Part shown: positions 45,716 through 54,264 of the stretch, piece by piece
Layout of the letters: each line of letters opens with the position of its first letter
How positions within the stretch are numbered: the stretch's first letter is position 1
NCBI GenBank assembly: GCA_934597535.1
Contig: CAKTRT010000002.1
Coordinates: forward strand, 1-64,000
DNA from: an uncultured Oscillospiraceae bacterium
GTDB lineage: Bacteria; Bacillota; Clostridia; Oscillospirales; Oscillospiraceae
Length of the DNA: 64,000 bases
Direction: 5' to 3'
Position numbers and translations under genes: made by a program
The notes under the pieces: model-generated
The model's database searches: none
Told to the model about the DNA's origin: nothing
Seen by the model: only the letters and a program-made list of their open reading frames with translations

Positions 45716-46603
45716 TTATTCGATGTTTTGCACCTGCTCGCGGATCTTCTCTACCTCCGCCTTGAGCGCGATCACATCGCGCGCAATGGCGACATCATTG
45801 CACTTTGAGCCGATCGTATTGCTCTCACGGTTGACCTCCTGAATGAGAAAATCCATCTTGCGCCCCATCGGCTCATCGGACTGCAGCATGCCGCGCAGCT
45901 GCGACACATGGGATCTCAGGCGTACGGTTTCCTCGTCCACTGCGATCTTGTCTGCATAAATGGCTGCTTCGGTCAGAATGCGGCTCTCGTCGATCGTCGT
46001 GCTCTGCAGCACCTCCCGCATGCGTGCGGTCAGCTTTTCGCGGTATTCACGCACCGTCTCAGGGGAGCGCTGTTCAACTTTGCCTGTAAGCGTCTCGATG
46101 GTGTCGAGCCGGCCGGAAATATCCTCAGCAAGCTTGCGCCCCTCTGTCGCACGCATCTGGTTGTAAGACACGAGCGCCTCGTCGAGCACCTCACAGATAT
46201 CCGCGCCGACGGACTCAAGGTCCTCCTCCGCCTTTGTGACCGTCAGCACGTCCGGCAGGCGGGCAAGCTCCGTCGCATAAGACTGCTTCCTGAGATAGTT
46301 TCCGCCGTCAAGTTCGCAGAGCCTTCTGAGCGCATCAAGATAGCTGCGCGCAAGCCCTTCGTTGACTACGACGACCTCTTCATCCGCGCCCGTGGAATCA
46401 ATGGAAATAAACACATCGACCTTTCCCCGGGAAATTGCCTTCTGGACGCGCCCCTTGATGGCGTCCTCGGCAAAAATGTAGGCGCGCGGCAGCTTTATCG
46501 TGCAGTCGAGGTAGCGATTGTTGACCGAACGCACCTCAACAGTGATATCACGATTGGCGAGCGTTTTCCGCGCTCTGCCATAACCAGTCATGCTTTTGAC
46601 CAC
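45716..46603 (-). CDS. yicC: YicC/YloC-family endoribonuclease
   Basis: A 295-aa protein with the N-terminal [12 protein letters not shown] motif, [13 protein letters not shown] and the C-terminal DUF1732 signature ([22 protein letters not shown]). The family contains endoribonucleases acting on structured RNA and small RNAs. A GTG at 46603 is preferred because GGAGGAG lies seven bases upstream; the ATG at 46609 is only one base from that site. The C-terminus carries the conserved Glu/Asn-rich helix expected for catalysis. Confidence 0.92.
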   Translation of the reverse strand: MVKSMTGYGRARKTLANRDITVEVRSVNNRYLDCTIKLPRAYIFAEDAIKGRVQKAISRGKVDVFISIDSTGADEEVVVVNEGLARSYLDALRRLCELDGGNYLRKQSYATELARLPDVLTVTKAEEDLESVGADICEVLDEALVSYNQMRATEGRKLAEDISGRLDTIETLTGKVEQRSPETVREYREKLTARMREVLQSTTIDESRILTEAAIYADKIAVDEETVRLRSHVSQLRGMLQSDEPMGRKMDFLIQEVNRESNTIGSKCNDVAIARDVIALKAEVEKIREQVQNIE

Positions 46604-46640
46604 GATCATTCTCCTCCGTTATCAATATTCTGAAGTCCGC

Positions 46641-47270
46641 TTAAAAAGCACAGGGCAGGAAGTAGCATCCGCCGCCGCTGAACAGCGTGCAGCACGACCA
46701 TGCCGCACAGCAGCGCAGGCAATTATCATCGAATCCGCCCGTGCGGAACGTGTGGAATCCGGCAGGACGGTAGCCGTCCCCCGTCAGCGCGGAAAGCGCA
46801 CTGCGGTACTCGCCGTTACCCGGATCCATCTGCACCGACGTTTCAAGGTATCGCTTTGCCTCATCCATCCAGCCGCGCCGCGAACACACGACGCCCATGA
46901 GGAAGTTCCACTCCGCGTCGTGCTCACTCACTGCGCCGAGCAGCCGTTCCGCAAGGGAGATATCCCCGCGGTTGATCGCCACGCGCACCTGCTGGAGCCG
47001 ACCGCCGCTATAGCTGCTGCTATAGCCGTTTGTGTAAGCGTTGCCATAGCCGCCATAGCTCTGCGAGGCTGCTGACGATGCCTTGCGCTGCTTCTGGATC
47101 TGATCGTAGGCCTCGTTGATCTCTTTCATCTTTTCCTGCGCAAGATCGGCCAATGGGTTATCGTGGTAGTTGTCCGGATGGTACTTGCGGGCAAGATCGC
47201 GGTAAGCGCGCTTGACCTCCTCGTCAGTCGCCGTCGGCGGGATATTCAGGATCTGATAGGGGTCGCTCAT
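46641..47270 (-). CDS. J-domain protein with Cys-rich hydrophobic tail
   Basis: A 209-aa protein. Residues 1-65 are a J domain with the HPD motif in LARKYHPDNYHDN, so it should stimulate a DnaK-type chaperone. A Gly/Tyr/Ser-rich linker (SQSYGGYGNAYTNGYSSSYS) is followed by a TPR-like helical part. The unusual C-terminus (DDNCLRCCAAWSCCTLFSGG, then CYFLPC) has eight cysteines in 24 residues and is hydrophobic, suggesting metal binding, lipidation or membrane contact. It overlaps the DUF5685 stop by four bases. Not DnaJ proper: no G/F plus zinc-finger architecture. Confidence 0.85.
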   Translation of the reverse strand: MSDPYQILNIPPTATDEEVKRAYRDLARKYHPDNYHDNPLADLAQEKMKEINEAYDQIQKQRKASSAASQSYGGYGNAYTNGYSSSYSGGRLQQVRVAINRGDISLAERLLGAVSEHDAEWNFLMGVVCSRRGWMDEAKRYLETSVQMDPGNGEYRSALSALTGDGYRPAGFHTFRTGGFDDNCLRCCAAWSCCTLFSGGGCYFLPCAF

Positions 47271-48175
47271 ACGGTATCCTCTTCTTCCTCTGGTTTGGTG
47301 CGAAAATGCACCCTGCGCGGGGGTTTATGGTAAACTCCGTCCAAAACGGCAGAGCCAATGGCATAAAAGCTGTCGTAAAAAATGCTGTCAAGGATCGGCG
47401 ACCATGCGCCGCGATCGAGCAGCGCATAGGCACTTGCCATGCGGTGCACGGAAAGGTCGAGCGAAAGCGCGACCTGCCGCTTCGTTTCCTCCGGAAGCTC
47501 ACCGCTTTCCAATCCGTAGCGATAACGCAGCGGGTTGTAGCAACCTGATCGAAAATCCTTTTTCAGATCATCCACCGCATCGACCAGATAGATCCAGCGG
47601 CCGAGATGGTAGAAGATCTCCGCCATCACGCGGCGCCGGGGGCCATCCGGCACACATGCGGCAATATCCGCCATCATTGCGGCAAAAGGCTCCGCCGCCG
47701 CATCAAGCGATGCGCAGTGCTCGCGCTCACGCGCGGCAAGCGCCTCCAGCCGGCACTGCACCGCTTCGTCAAATGCCGGCACGCAGCGCCGCGCTTTCCG
47801 GTACGCACGGCGCAAAAACAGCGCCGCGAGCCGGTACGGCAGGCCTTTGAAAAAGCCGTGGTCGGCAATATGGTCGCGCAGCTGCCACCACGCAAGCACG
47901 ATACTGTGATCCGCTGCGGCCTCCAGCGCGGCACTCTGCGCTGCTACGCACTGCCGCTTGAACGGATGCGCCGCGCAGCGGCGCCGTGTACAGGCTGCCG
48001 CCTGCGTGCCGGAGAGCAGCATGGCAAGAAAGGTAAAATCGAAATTCAACACGAAGCGTGCGGCAAAGCCGTACTTCCTGCCCAGCGTGTGGCACAGCCC
48101 GCAGTAGAGCTGTTGGAAGCTCGCCTCCTCCGCTTCGCTCAGGTGCGCTTTCGATGGCCTGACATATCCGAACAT
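47267..48175 (-). CDS. DUF5685-family protein
   Basis: A 302-aa, mainly helical protein beginning MFGYVRPSKAHLSEAEEASF with a Cys pair CGLCHTLGRKYG (about 29-40). Near residues 65-75 there is a Cys-Arg-Arg-Cys region, and toward the end DAVDDLKKDFRSGCYNPLRY. These are hallmarks of DUF5685, found beside J-domain proteins in Clostridia. The function is unknown; the repeated Asp-rich helices and Cys suggest a metal or prenyl-type site, which is only inference. It is coupled to the J-domain gene by overlap. Confidence 0.8.
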   Translation of the reverse strand: MFGYVRPSKAHLSEAEEASFQQLYCGLCHTLGRKYGFAARFVLNFDFTFLAMLLSGTQAAACTRRRCAAHPFKRQCVAAQSAALEAAADHSIVLAWWQLRDHIADHGFFKGLPYRLAALFLRRAYRKARRCVPAFDEAVQCRLEALAAREREHCASLDAAAEPFAAMMADIAACVPDGPRRRVMAEIFYHLGRWIYLVDAVDDLKKDFRSGCYNPLRYRYGLESGELPEETKRQVALSLDLSVHRMASAYALLDRGAWSPILDSIFYDSFYAIGSAVLDGVYHKPPRRVHFRTKPEEEEDTV

Positions 48176-48179
48176 CGGT

Positions 48180-48587
48180 TCAGAAAAGGCGCACGATGGT
48201 AAATGTCAGCGCGCCGGTGCGCCGCATGCGTCGATCGTAAATAAGGGCGGGGATAATACCGACGGCAAAGGCTGCAATGGCAATGCCATAGCGCAGCGCC
48301 TCGTCCGCGAGTGCGCCGGTACAGAAGTAGCCGAGCAGGAACAGCGCAAACGGCAGGATATAGACCACCAGCATCACGCCGAGCAGCTTTTTTGTGCTGC
48401 TTTCCACCACGACCTTCTGTCCGACCTCCGCTCCGATCGGGTTGCGTGCCGCGGCACGGACGCTCGCGCCCGAAACGCCGCAGCCGGCGCACTCCTCGCA
48501 GTCATGCCCGCAGGCAGACTTGCGCGGAACGGAGATCTCCGCCATACCGCCGGGAAGTATTCTTTCAACTGTTGCGATCTGCGTCAT
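48180..48587 (-). CDS. RseC/MucC-family membrane protein
   Basis: A 135-aa protein with the family's Cys cluster CGHDCEECAGCG (residues 26-37), a beta domain and two transmembrane helices (about 70-90 and 97-115). RseC homologues serve redox or SoxR-reducing complexes in Proteobacteria; in Clostridia they occur near Rnf or wall genes with unknown role. It lies between ybbR and the DUF5685 gene. Confidence 0.85.
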   Translation of the reverse strand: MTQIATVERILPGGMAEISVPRKSACGHDCEECAGCGVSGASVRAAARNPIGAEVGQKVVVESSTKKLLGVMLVVYILPFALFLLGYFCTGALADEALRYGIAIAAFAVGIIPALIYDRRMRRTGALTFTIVRLF

Positions 48588-48602
48588 TTGTTCTCCTCTG
48601 GT

Positions 48603-49823
48603 TCACCCAATGCGGACGGTGACCTCGTACGTACCGACCGCACCAATATCATAGCCGTCCACCTCGATGCGGGCGGGGACGGTATAGCTGCCGCTGTTGG
48701 CTGCAATATCCGTAAGGTCGGCGATCACATGCACTTGCCCGGCCGTCACCGCATCGATGTCCTCCGTCGTACCGCGCAGCGTAACGAAGAGAGACGAAGT
48801 CATCACGGTCACCATCCCGTCGCCGTTAAAATTCTCAAAGCTGAAGCTTGTTGCTTCCACTTCTTTCGTTGCAATGTTGCCGCTGCTGATCGTCAACGTT
48901 ACGTTTGTAATGCCGCTGAGATTGTTCACGCCGTCCGGGATGGGGATCTCATAGGTGAAGGTCTCCTCCGCGCGCAGATCCTCCAGCGCCAGCGTGCCGA
49001 GTTCGATCTCGTCGATCGAGGCAAGCGCGGAGGCATCTCCCGAAAGGGTGATGCTGTCGCGGCTGAGCGCCCATGTGAAGTTCTCCATGCGCGAACCGGC
49101 CGTTTCAATGAAGTTCACCTTGAGCGGCACGTCCTTGACGATCATCACAGGCATCGTGACCTGGATCTTTTCACTCGTGGGATGGATATTCTTGCTGCTG
49201 ACGAGCTGGTCATTATAGTCATACAGCTCGTAATCCAGCAGCTCAACGACTGTCGAGGTCGCATTTTCGATATTCAGCGTGACCAGCGCGTAACTGACCT
49301 GCATGATATCCTCCTGCTGGCCGCGCACGCGCAGCTCACCGGGATTGAGCTGCACCGCGCCGGCGATATAGCCCTCAGCCACGTTGCCGACGACCTTGTA
49401 GCGGATCTCGATATCCCTGTAGGACAGCTCACCGATCTCGACCTGCACTGAGCGAACCGCCGGTGACTCAACGGTCACATCACGCGAGGAAATGCCGGTG
49501 GGAAGCAGAATATTATAGCTCACGGACTGTTTGCCCGCATAGGTGACGGAGGACAGATCGCTCACCAGCCGGATCTGGCTCGTGTCAAAGCTGTACATCA
49601 GCCTGCGGGGCACCTTCAGCCGAAGATCGACCGTTACGTCTTCCTCCCCATCCACACGCATCAGGCCTTTGTCTGCCAGAGTCGTATCCTCGCTGAGAAA
49701 CTCCACGGAAATGCCGTGGACATTGACCGTGACCTCGTCGTTGTTGCTGACATAGAACCAGACCGTTGAAGCGATCAGCACAGAAAGGAAAATATAAAAG
49801 GCTTTACGCCGCTTAGACTTCAT
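48603..49823 (-). CDS. cdaR: YbbR-domain protein (CdaA regulator, CdaR)
   Basis: A 406-aa protein with one N-terminal transmembrane helix (FYIFLSVLIASTVWFYVSNN) and extracellular YbbR repeats, at least three (segments with VPLKVNF..., YRDIEIRYKVVGNVAEGY, FTYEIPIPDGVNN). CdaR binds and modulates CdaA at the membrane. The start overlaps the cdaA stop by 11 bases. glmM, normally third in this operon, does not follow; rseC does. Confidence 0.92.
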   Translation of the reverse strand: MKSKRRKAFYIFLSVLIASTVWFYVSNNDEVTVNVHGISVEFLSEDTTLADKGLMRVDGEEDVTVDLRLKVPRRLMYSFDTSQIRLVSDLSSVTYAGKQSVSYNILLPTGISSRDVTVESPAVRSVQVEIGELSYRDIEIRYKVVGNVAEGYIAGAVQLNPGELRVRGQQEDIMQVSYALVTLNIENATSTVVELLDYELYDYNDQLVSSKNIHPTSEKIQVTMPVMIVKDVPLKVNFIETAGSRMENFTWALSRDSITLSGDASALASIDEIELGTLALEDLRAEETFTYEIPIPDGVNNLSGITNVTLTISSGNIATKEVEATSFSFENFNGDGMVTVMTSSLFVTLRGTTEDIDAVTAGQVHVIADLTDIAANSGSYTVPARIEVDGYDIGAVGTYEVTVRIG

Positions 49824-50700
49824 CGTGCTTGTCCCCCTTTCCGGCGCGGATCAGCTTCAGCAGCCGCACGTGGAGCTTTTCCTCCTGCTCATCCGGCGTC
49901 TGCGGGATCAGCTCGTTGATCAGGAGCTTTTCGAGCGTCTCCGGCATCAGGTGCCGCTTGAGCAGGCCGCCAATGGCGACCGAGATCGTGCCTGTCTCCT
50001 CTGAGACGATAACGACCACCGCGTCGGAATTCTCGCTCATGCCGATGCCGGCGCGGTGACGCATGCCGAGATCACGGCTGAGGTTGACATTTTTGGAAAG
50101 CGGCAGCATGCAGCCGCCTGCAAGCAGCCGCCCATCGCGCATGATGACCGCGCCGTCATGCATCGCAGCCTTGACAAAGAAGATATTTTTCAAAAGCTCG
50201 CTGCTCACGCGCGCGTCAACGATCGTACCCGTACGGGCGATGTCATCCAGCGCCATCTCGCGCTCAAAAACGATCAGCACGCCCGTGCGGGTTTTCGACA
50301 TTTCCGTACAGGCCAGCACCGTCTGCGCGATGGCGTTTTCGATGGCAGAGACCTGCTGCGTGCGGGCAAACGGGTTGAACGCCCTGAAGCGGCTCGACCC
50401 GAGCTGATCGATCAACCGGCGGATCTCCGGCTGGAACAGCACGATCAGCGCCAACGCGCCGAGCGAAAGAACATGGCTCAGGATGAAATAGATGCCTCTC
50501 AGCTGCATCACATCAGAAAGCATCAGCGCCAGCAGAAACAGCAGGATCACCTTGCCGAAGCTCTCGACCTTGGACGTGCCCACCAGCTTCAAAAGCCAGT
50601 AGATCCCATAGGCCATCAGCGCAATGTCAAGATAGTCCGACACTCTGAGCGTCAGCAGATAGCGCAGCGCTCCTTCCAGTGCGGTCATGACAAATTCCAT
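49813..50700 (-). CDS. cdaA: diadenylate cyclase CdaA (c-di-AMP synthase)
   Basis: Makes c-di-AMP from two ATP. The 295-aa protein has three N-terminal transmembrane helices (within residues 5-85) and a DAC domain with the active motifs MHDGAVIMRDGRLL and GMRHRAGIGMSE. ATG 50700 follows GGGGGAAG and a good promoter; in-frame codons upstream to 50859 overlie that promoter and are excluded. First gene of the long minus-strand array. Confidence 0.95.
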   Translation of the reverse strand: MEFVMTALEGALRYLLTLRVSDYLDIALMAYGIYWLLKLVGTSKVESFGKVILLFLLALMLSDVMQLRGIYFILSHVLSLGALALIVLFQPEIRRLIDQLGSSRFRAFNPFARTQQVSAIENAIAQTVLACTEMSKTRTGVLIVFEREMALDDIARTGTIVDARVSSELLKNIFFVKAAMHDGAVIMRDGRLLAGGCMLPLSKNVNLSRDLGMRHRAGIGMSENSDAVVVIVSEETGTISVAIGGLLKRHLMPETLEKLLINELIPQTPDEQEEKLHVRLLKLIRAGKGDKHDEV

Positions 50701-50734
50701 AGGCGCACTTCCCCCTAAGCAATAGTTAGTACTT

Positions 50735-50763
50735 ATTCTAATATAAAAAGCTGCGAATTGCAA
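50735..50763 (-). promoter_or_regulatory. promoter of the cdaA operon
   Basis: Minus strand TTGCAA (50763-50758), 17-base spacer, TAGAAT (50740-50735), 34 bases before cdaA. Confidence 0.72.
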
Positions 50764-50800
50764 CGCCCAAGCCATGAATTTTCTGTGAAATGCAAGTTTT

Positions 50801-51925
50801 TTATCGTCCGCCCAGCACGCGGCGCAGCGCGGCGGCCATCGCGTCGATCTCGCTTTCATGGTTGAAGGCGGAAACGCTCAGGCGCACCGTGCCGTCCGGC
50901 AGCGTACCCGCCGTGCGGTGGGCAAAGGGGGCGCAATGCAGCCCTGCGCGCAGCGCGACGCCATGCTGTGCCATCGCGGCAGCAACATCCTCACACGCCA
51001 TACCGTCCACCGTAAAGGAAAGCACGCCGGCCTGCATCGACTCCTCCGGCGCAAGAAAGACTTGCACGCGCGGCGTCCCCTTCAGAACAAGTACCGCGCG
51101 GCGCAGAAGCCGCCGCTCGTGCAGCAGGATGTGTTCCGGCCTTTGTGCGCGCACAAAGGCGATCCCCGCCTCCAGTCCCGCAATGCCGGGAACATTGTGC
51201 GTACCTGCCTCCAGGCGGTCAGGCAGAAAATCCGGCATCTCCTGACGCAGCGATTCGCTCCCCGTACCTCCCGCGAGAAGCGGCAGCGCTTCATGCGCGC
51301 AGAGCAGCAGCCCCGTACCCTGCGGGCCGTAAAGTCCCTTATGGCCGGGCATGGCGGCAAAAGCTGCGCCAAGCGCGGAAAAATCGAGCGGCAGGATACC
51401 GGCAGACTGGGAGGCATCCACGATCAAGGGCACACCGGCCTCGCGGCAGAGCTGCGCGATGCCGGTAAGCGGCAGGATATCGCCGAAAACGTTCGACACC
51501 TGCGTACAAATCACCGTTTCCGCTCCCGCTTCGATCGCACGGGCAAATGCCGCAAGCGTTTCCTGCGGATGAAAAAGCGGAGCAGCCGCAACGATCACCT
51601 CCGCCCGCAAGGCATGCAGGGGGCGTGTGACTGCGTTATGCTCATATCCCGAAACGGCGACGCGCCCACCCTCTCTGACAAGGCTGCGAATGGCGATATT
51701 CAACCCATGCGTTGCGTTCATCGTGAATACCACCTGCTCGCTCGAAGGCACAGAAAACAGCTGCGCCGCCGCGCTGCGGCAGCGGAACAGCGTTTCCTCG
51801 GCAGCGCGCGCAGCGGAGTGACCGCCCCGCCCGGGCGAGCTCATCGTGCGCATCGCCTGCAAGACCGCCCGCTGCACGGCAGCCGGCTTCTGAAAGGTCG
51901 TGGCGGCGCTGTCGAGGTAGATCAT
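50801..51925 (-). CDS. cysteine desulfurase-like class V aminotransferase
   Basis: A 374-aa PLP enzyme starting [14 protein letters not shown]. It has the [12 protein letters not shown] region, the PLP lysine in [16 protein letters not shown] (near residue 195) and the SGTHNVPG-like [12 protein letters not shown] segment. It matches the CsdB/SufS-like family that frees sulfur or selenium from cysteine or selenocysteine. It overlaps the DUF3343 gene by four bases. Since selA-selB-selC are in the same region of the chromosome, a selenium-delivery role is possible but not shown. Confidence 0.87.
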   Translation of the reverse strand: MIYLDSAATTFQKPAAVQRAVLQAMRTMSSPGRGGHSAARAAEETLFRCRSAAAQLFSVPSSEQVVFTMNATHGLNIAIRSLVREGGRVAVSGYEHNAVTRPLHALRAEVIVAAAPLFHPQETLAAFARAIEAGAETVICTQVSNVFGDILPLTGIAQLCREAGVPLIVDASQSAGILPLDFSALGAAFAAMPGHKGLYGPQGTGLLLCAHEALPLLAGGTGSESLRQEMPDFLPDRLEAGTHNVPGIAGLEAGIAFVRAQRPEHILLHERRLLRRAVLVLKGTPRVQVFLAPEESMQAGVLSFTVDGMACEDVAAAMAQHGVALRAGLHCAPFAHRTAGTLPDGTVRLSVSAFNHESEIDAMAAALRRVLGGR

Positions 51926-52173
51926 AGCGACACCTCTCGCCTTTCTCCGCCGGATACGCTCAGCACGCGCGTGGGCAGAATGCCGCTCATGCGGCAGATC
52001 TCCTTCGCGCGCGCAAAGCTGCGCTGTGGGATCTCCAGCGTATAGCCGCAGCCGCGCTCGCTGATCCCGGCGCCCGCTCGTCGGATCTTTGCGGAAACGC
52101 CCGCATCACCGAGCACCCCGGCCATGCGCTGGGCGTGTGTGATGGAGCGTGCAACAAACAGGTAATAGTCCAT
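51922..52173 (-). CDS. DUF3343 putative Se/S carrier protein
   Basis: An 83-aa protein, [20 protein letters not shown] at the start and the Cys-containing [11 protein letters not shown] in the middle (about residue 42), typical of DUF3343. Members are annotated as putative Se/S carriers and often accompany cysteine desulfurases and SelD/YedF genes. It is the first gene of a two-gene unit with the desulfurase, linked by ATGA overlap. No clear promoter was found in the 70 bases upstream. Confidence 0.8.
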   Translation of the reverse strand: MDYYLFVARSITHAQRMAGVLGDAGVSAKIRRAGAGISERGCGYTLEIPQRSFARAKEICRMSGILPTRVLSVSGGERREVSL

Positions 52174-52243
52174 ACCGATTCCCCCTCAGGGCATCTTATG
52201 CGTATAAGCGGGCAGCGTGCCACCGTGCCGCACAGAAGGACGC

Positions 52244-52272
52244 AAAAAGCGGGCGTCCGCCGGACGCCCGCT
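52244..52272 (-). terminator. terminator of the carD-ispD-ispF operon
   Basis: Minus-strand arms AGCGGGCGTCCG and CGGACGCCCGCT around one base, followed by TTTTT. It is 17 bases past the ispF stop. Confidence 0.87.
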
Positions 52273-52288
52273 CTCTTTGCTTTTTGAT

Positions 52289-52777
52289 TCAGCCGAAGTG
52301 CTTTTCCAGCAGCGCTGCCGCATGCGCGGCGATCCCCTCGCCGCTGCCGGTAAACCCAAGGCCTTCCTCCGTCGTAGCCTTTACGCTCACGCACGAGCTG
52401 TCGATCCCGAGCGCGCACGCAAGCTCCTCCCGCATCTGCGCGCGGTAAGGCGCGAGCTTTGGCGCCTGCGCCAGCACTGTCGCGTCGATATTGACCACGG
52501 CAAAGCCATTCTCGGCAAGATACGCACGCACCCGGCGCAGCAGCTCGATGCTTGAAATGCCTGCATACCTGGCAGCGGAATCCGGAAACAGCTGCCCGAT
52601 ATCCCCCAGCGCTGCCGCGCCAAGCAGCGCGTCCATGACCGCATGGGTCAGCACGTCTGCATCAGAATGCCCGAGCAGGCCCTTTTCAAAAGGGATCTCC
52701 ACACCGCCGAGGATCAGCGCGCGCCCCTCCGTCAGGCGGTGCACGTCATAGCCGTGCCCGATGCGCAAATTCGTCAT
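52289..52777 (-). CDS. ispF: 2-C-methyl-D-erythritol 2,4-cyclodiphosphate synthase
   Basis: Fifth enzyme of the MEP isoprenoid pathway. The 162-aa protein has the metal site GHGYDVHRL, the [20 protein letters not shown] segment and the C-terminal [25 protein letters not shown] precedes the ATG. It lies 37 bases downstream of ispD; ispH of the same pathway is at 55779. Confidence 0.96.
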   Translation of the reverse strand: MTNLRIGHGYDVHRLTEGRALILGGVEIPFEKGLLGHSDADVLTHAVMDALLGAAALGDIGQLFPDSAARYAGISSIELLRRVRAYLAENGFAVVNIDATVLAQAPKLAPYRAQMREELACALGIDSSCVSVKATTEEGLGFTGSGEGIAAHAAALLEKHFG

Positions 52778-52814
52778 AGCTCTGTCCTTTCTGCAAAAAG
52801 CAGAGGGAAACGCC

Positions 52815-53546
52815 TTATTCCCCTCTGCGCTGCAAGATCGCCTCCGCCACGATCAGGTCAAGCGGCGTTGTGATCTTGATATTCTCCGGATCCCCCTCTG
52901 TCAGGCGAACCTCCTTGCCGAAGCGCTCCACCGCGGCGCAATCATCCGTCACGGCGGCATCCGCCGTCAGCGCGGACTGAAGCGCCGCCTTCAGAAGACC
53001 CGCGTCGAAGACCTGCGGCGTCTGCACCGCAAAAAGCGTACTGCGCTCAGGCGTGCTCTGCACAACGCCATCCTGAGCGATCTTGATCGTGTCTGTCACC
53101 GGCACGGCAGGCGCGGCGGCAAAGCTCGTGCACGCAGTTTCGACCACGCGGTCGATCAGTTCGCTCGTCACGAGTGGGCGCGCGCCGTCCTGCACGGCAA
53201 AAAGCGCCGCCTCCGGCGAAGCCTCGAGCGCGGCGCGCAGCACGGACTCCGTTCTTGTCGCCCCGCCGGGGATCACCTTGACCGGCTTTGCAATGCCATA
53301 GGTCCTGCAAAGTTCCGCATAGCGCAGCAGCTCTCCATCCCGCGCGGCGATGACGATCTCGTCGATGCTCTCTGCGCGGTCGATCGCCAGAAGCGTGTGC
53401 GCCAGCACAGGCATATCGCCCAGCGGCGCAAGAAGCTTATTATCCTCGCCAAAGCGCCGCGAACTGCCCGCGGCGGCGATCAGCGCCGTACAGTATGGGC
53501 GCATACGCTGCTGCCGTTTACGGAAGATCTTCTGAAGCAGGCTCAT
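52815..53546 (-). CDS. ispD: 2-C-methyl-D-erythritol 4-phosphate cytidylyltransferase
   Basis: Third step of the MEP pathway (CTP plus MEP to CDP-ME). The 243-aa protein has the nucleotide-binding [20 protein letters not shown] (residues 20-39), [15 protein letters not shown] and the C-terminal [14 protein letters not shown]. The start at 53546 follows AAGGAG; a second ATG 14 codons later precedes the conserved domain and is an alternative. One base separates it from the carD stop. Confidence 0.95.
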   Translation of the reverse strand: MSLLQKIFRKRQQRMRPYCTALIAAAGSSRRFGEDNKLLAPLGDMPVLAHTLLAIDRAESIDEIVIAARDGELLRYAELCRTYGIAKPVKVIPGGATRTESVLRAALEASPEAALFAVQDGARPLVTSELIDRVVETACTSFAAAPAVPVTDTIKIAQDGVVQSTPERSTLFAVQTPQVFDAGLLKAALQSALTADAAVTDDCAAVERFGKEVRLTEGDPENIKITTPLDLIVAEAILQRRGE

Positions 53547-53548
53547 TT

Positions 53549-54037
53549 TCAGCTCTCCTTTGCAAGCATCGCGGCATTGACACGGCTCTCCGCCGCCGGA
53601 TATTCGATATCCTCCGCCAGCACGATCTCCGACACAAGGATCTGCTTGGCAATATGGAGCATCTTGCGCTCGCCGTTTGAAAGCCCGCGCTCGCTATCGC
53701 GATGCATCAGCGCCTTGATCACAGCGCTGACCTCGCATAGATCGCCGCTTTTGAGACGATCCATATTTTCACGATAGCGGTGGTTCCAGTTGGCCGTCAT
53801 ATCCACGCCCAATTGCGGAATACGAGCAATGACCGCTTCGATCTCGTCGCTCGATCGAATGGCGCGCACGCCGATGGCTCCGGCATTTTCCGTTGGGATC
53901 TTGAGCGTCAGGCCGGAAATGGGCATCTTGAAAACATAGAACTCCATCAGCCTTCCGCTGATCTTTTCGCGCACGATGCTTTCGATCACACCGGCGCCGT
54001 GCATGGGATGCACGACCTTATCTCCGATTTGAAACAT
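53549..54037 (-). CDS. carD: CarD/CdnL-family transcription factor
   Basis: A 162-aa RNA-polymerase-binding protein: an N-terminal Tudor-like domain (FQIGDKVVHPMHGAGVIESI ... FYVFKMPISGLTLKIPTENA) and a helical C-terminal DNA-contacting domain (NWNHRYRENMDRLKSGDLCE). It stabilises open promoter complexes, notably at rRNA promoters. ATG 54037 follows AAGGGGGG; longer in-frame starts overlap the promoter. The carD-ispD-ispF order is widely conserved. Confidence 0.94.
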   Translation of the reverse strand: MFQIGDKVVHPMHGAGVIESIVREKISGRLMEFYVFKMPISGLTLKIPTENAGAIGVRAIRSSDEIEAVIARIPQLGVDMTANWNHRYRENMDRLKSGDLCEVSAVIKALMHRDSERGLSNGERKMLHIAKQILVSEIVLAEDIEYPAAESRVNAAMLAKES

Positions 54038-54127
54038 TCTATGCCCACCCCCCTTCTGACAGAATGCAGATCGCTGTCTGTCCTTATTTTTTTCACCGAA
54101 AAAGCGGGAAAATATTCCCCCATAGAT

Positions 54128-54156
54128 AGTATAACATACTGGCGCATAATTTTCAA
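54128..54156 (-). promoter_or_regulatory. promoter of carD-ispD-ispF
   Basis: Minus strand TTGAAA (54156-54151), 17-base spacer, TATACT (54133-54128), about 90 bases before carD. Confidence 0.82.
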
Positions 54157-54216
54157 GCATTTTCCAATGAAAGTTTTTTCAGTCGCCGAAAATTCGCAGC
54201 CATTCACGGCATATGC

Positions 54217-54246
54217 AAAAAGGGGGCTCTCCTTGCGGAGACCCCC
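54217..54246 (-). terminator. terminator of the CoA-transferase gene
   Basis: Minus-strand GGGGGTCTCC, loop GCAA, GGAGAGCCCCC, then TTTTT. It is 18 bases past the stop codon. Confidence 0.87.
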
Positions 54247-54264
54247 CTGGACCTTGCTCAGGCT

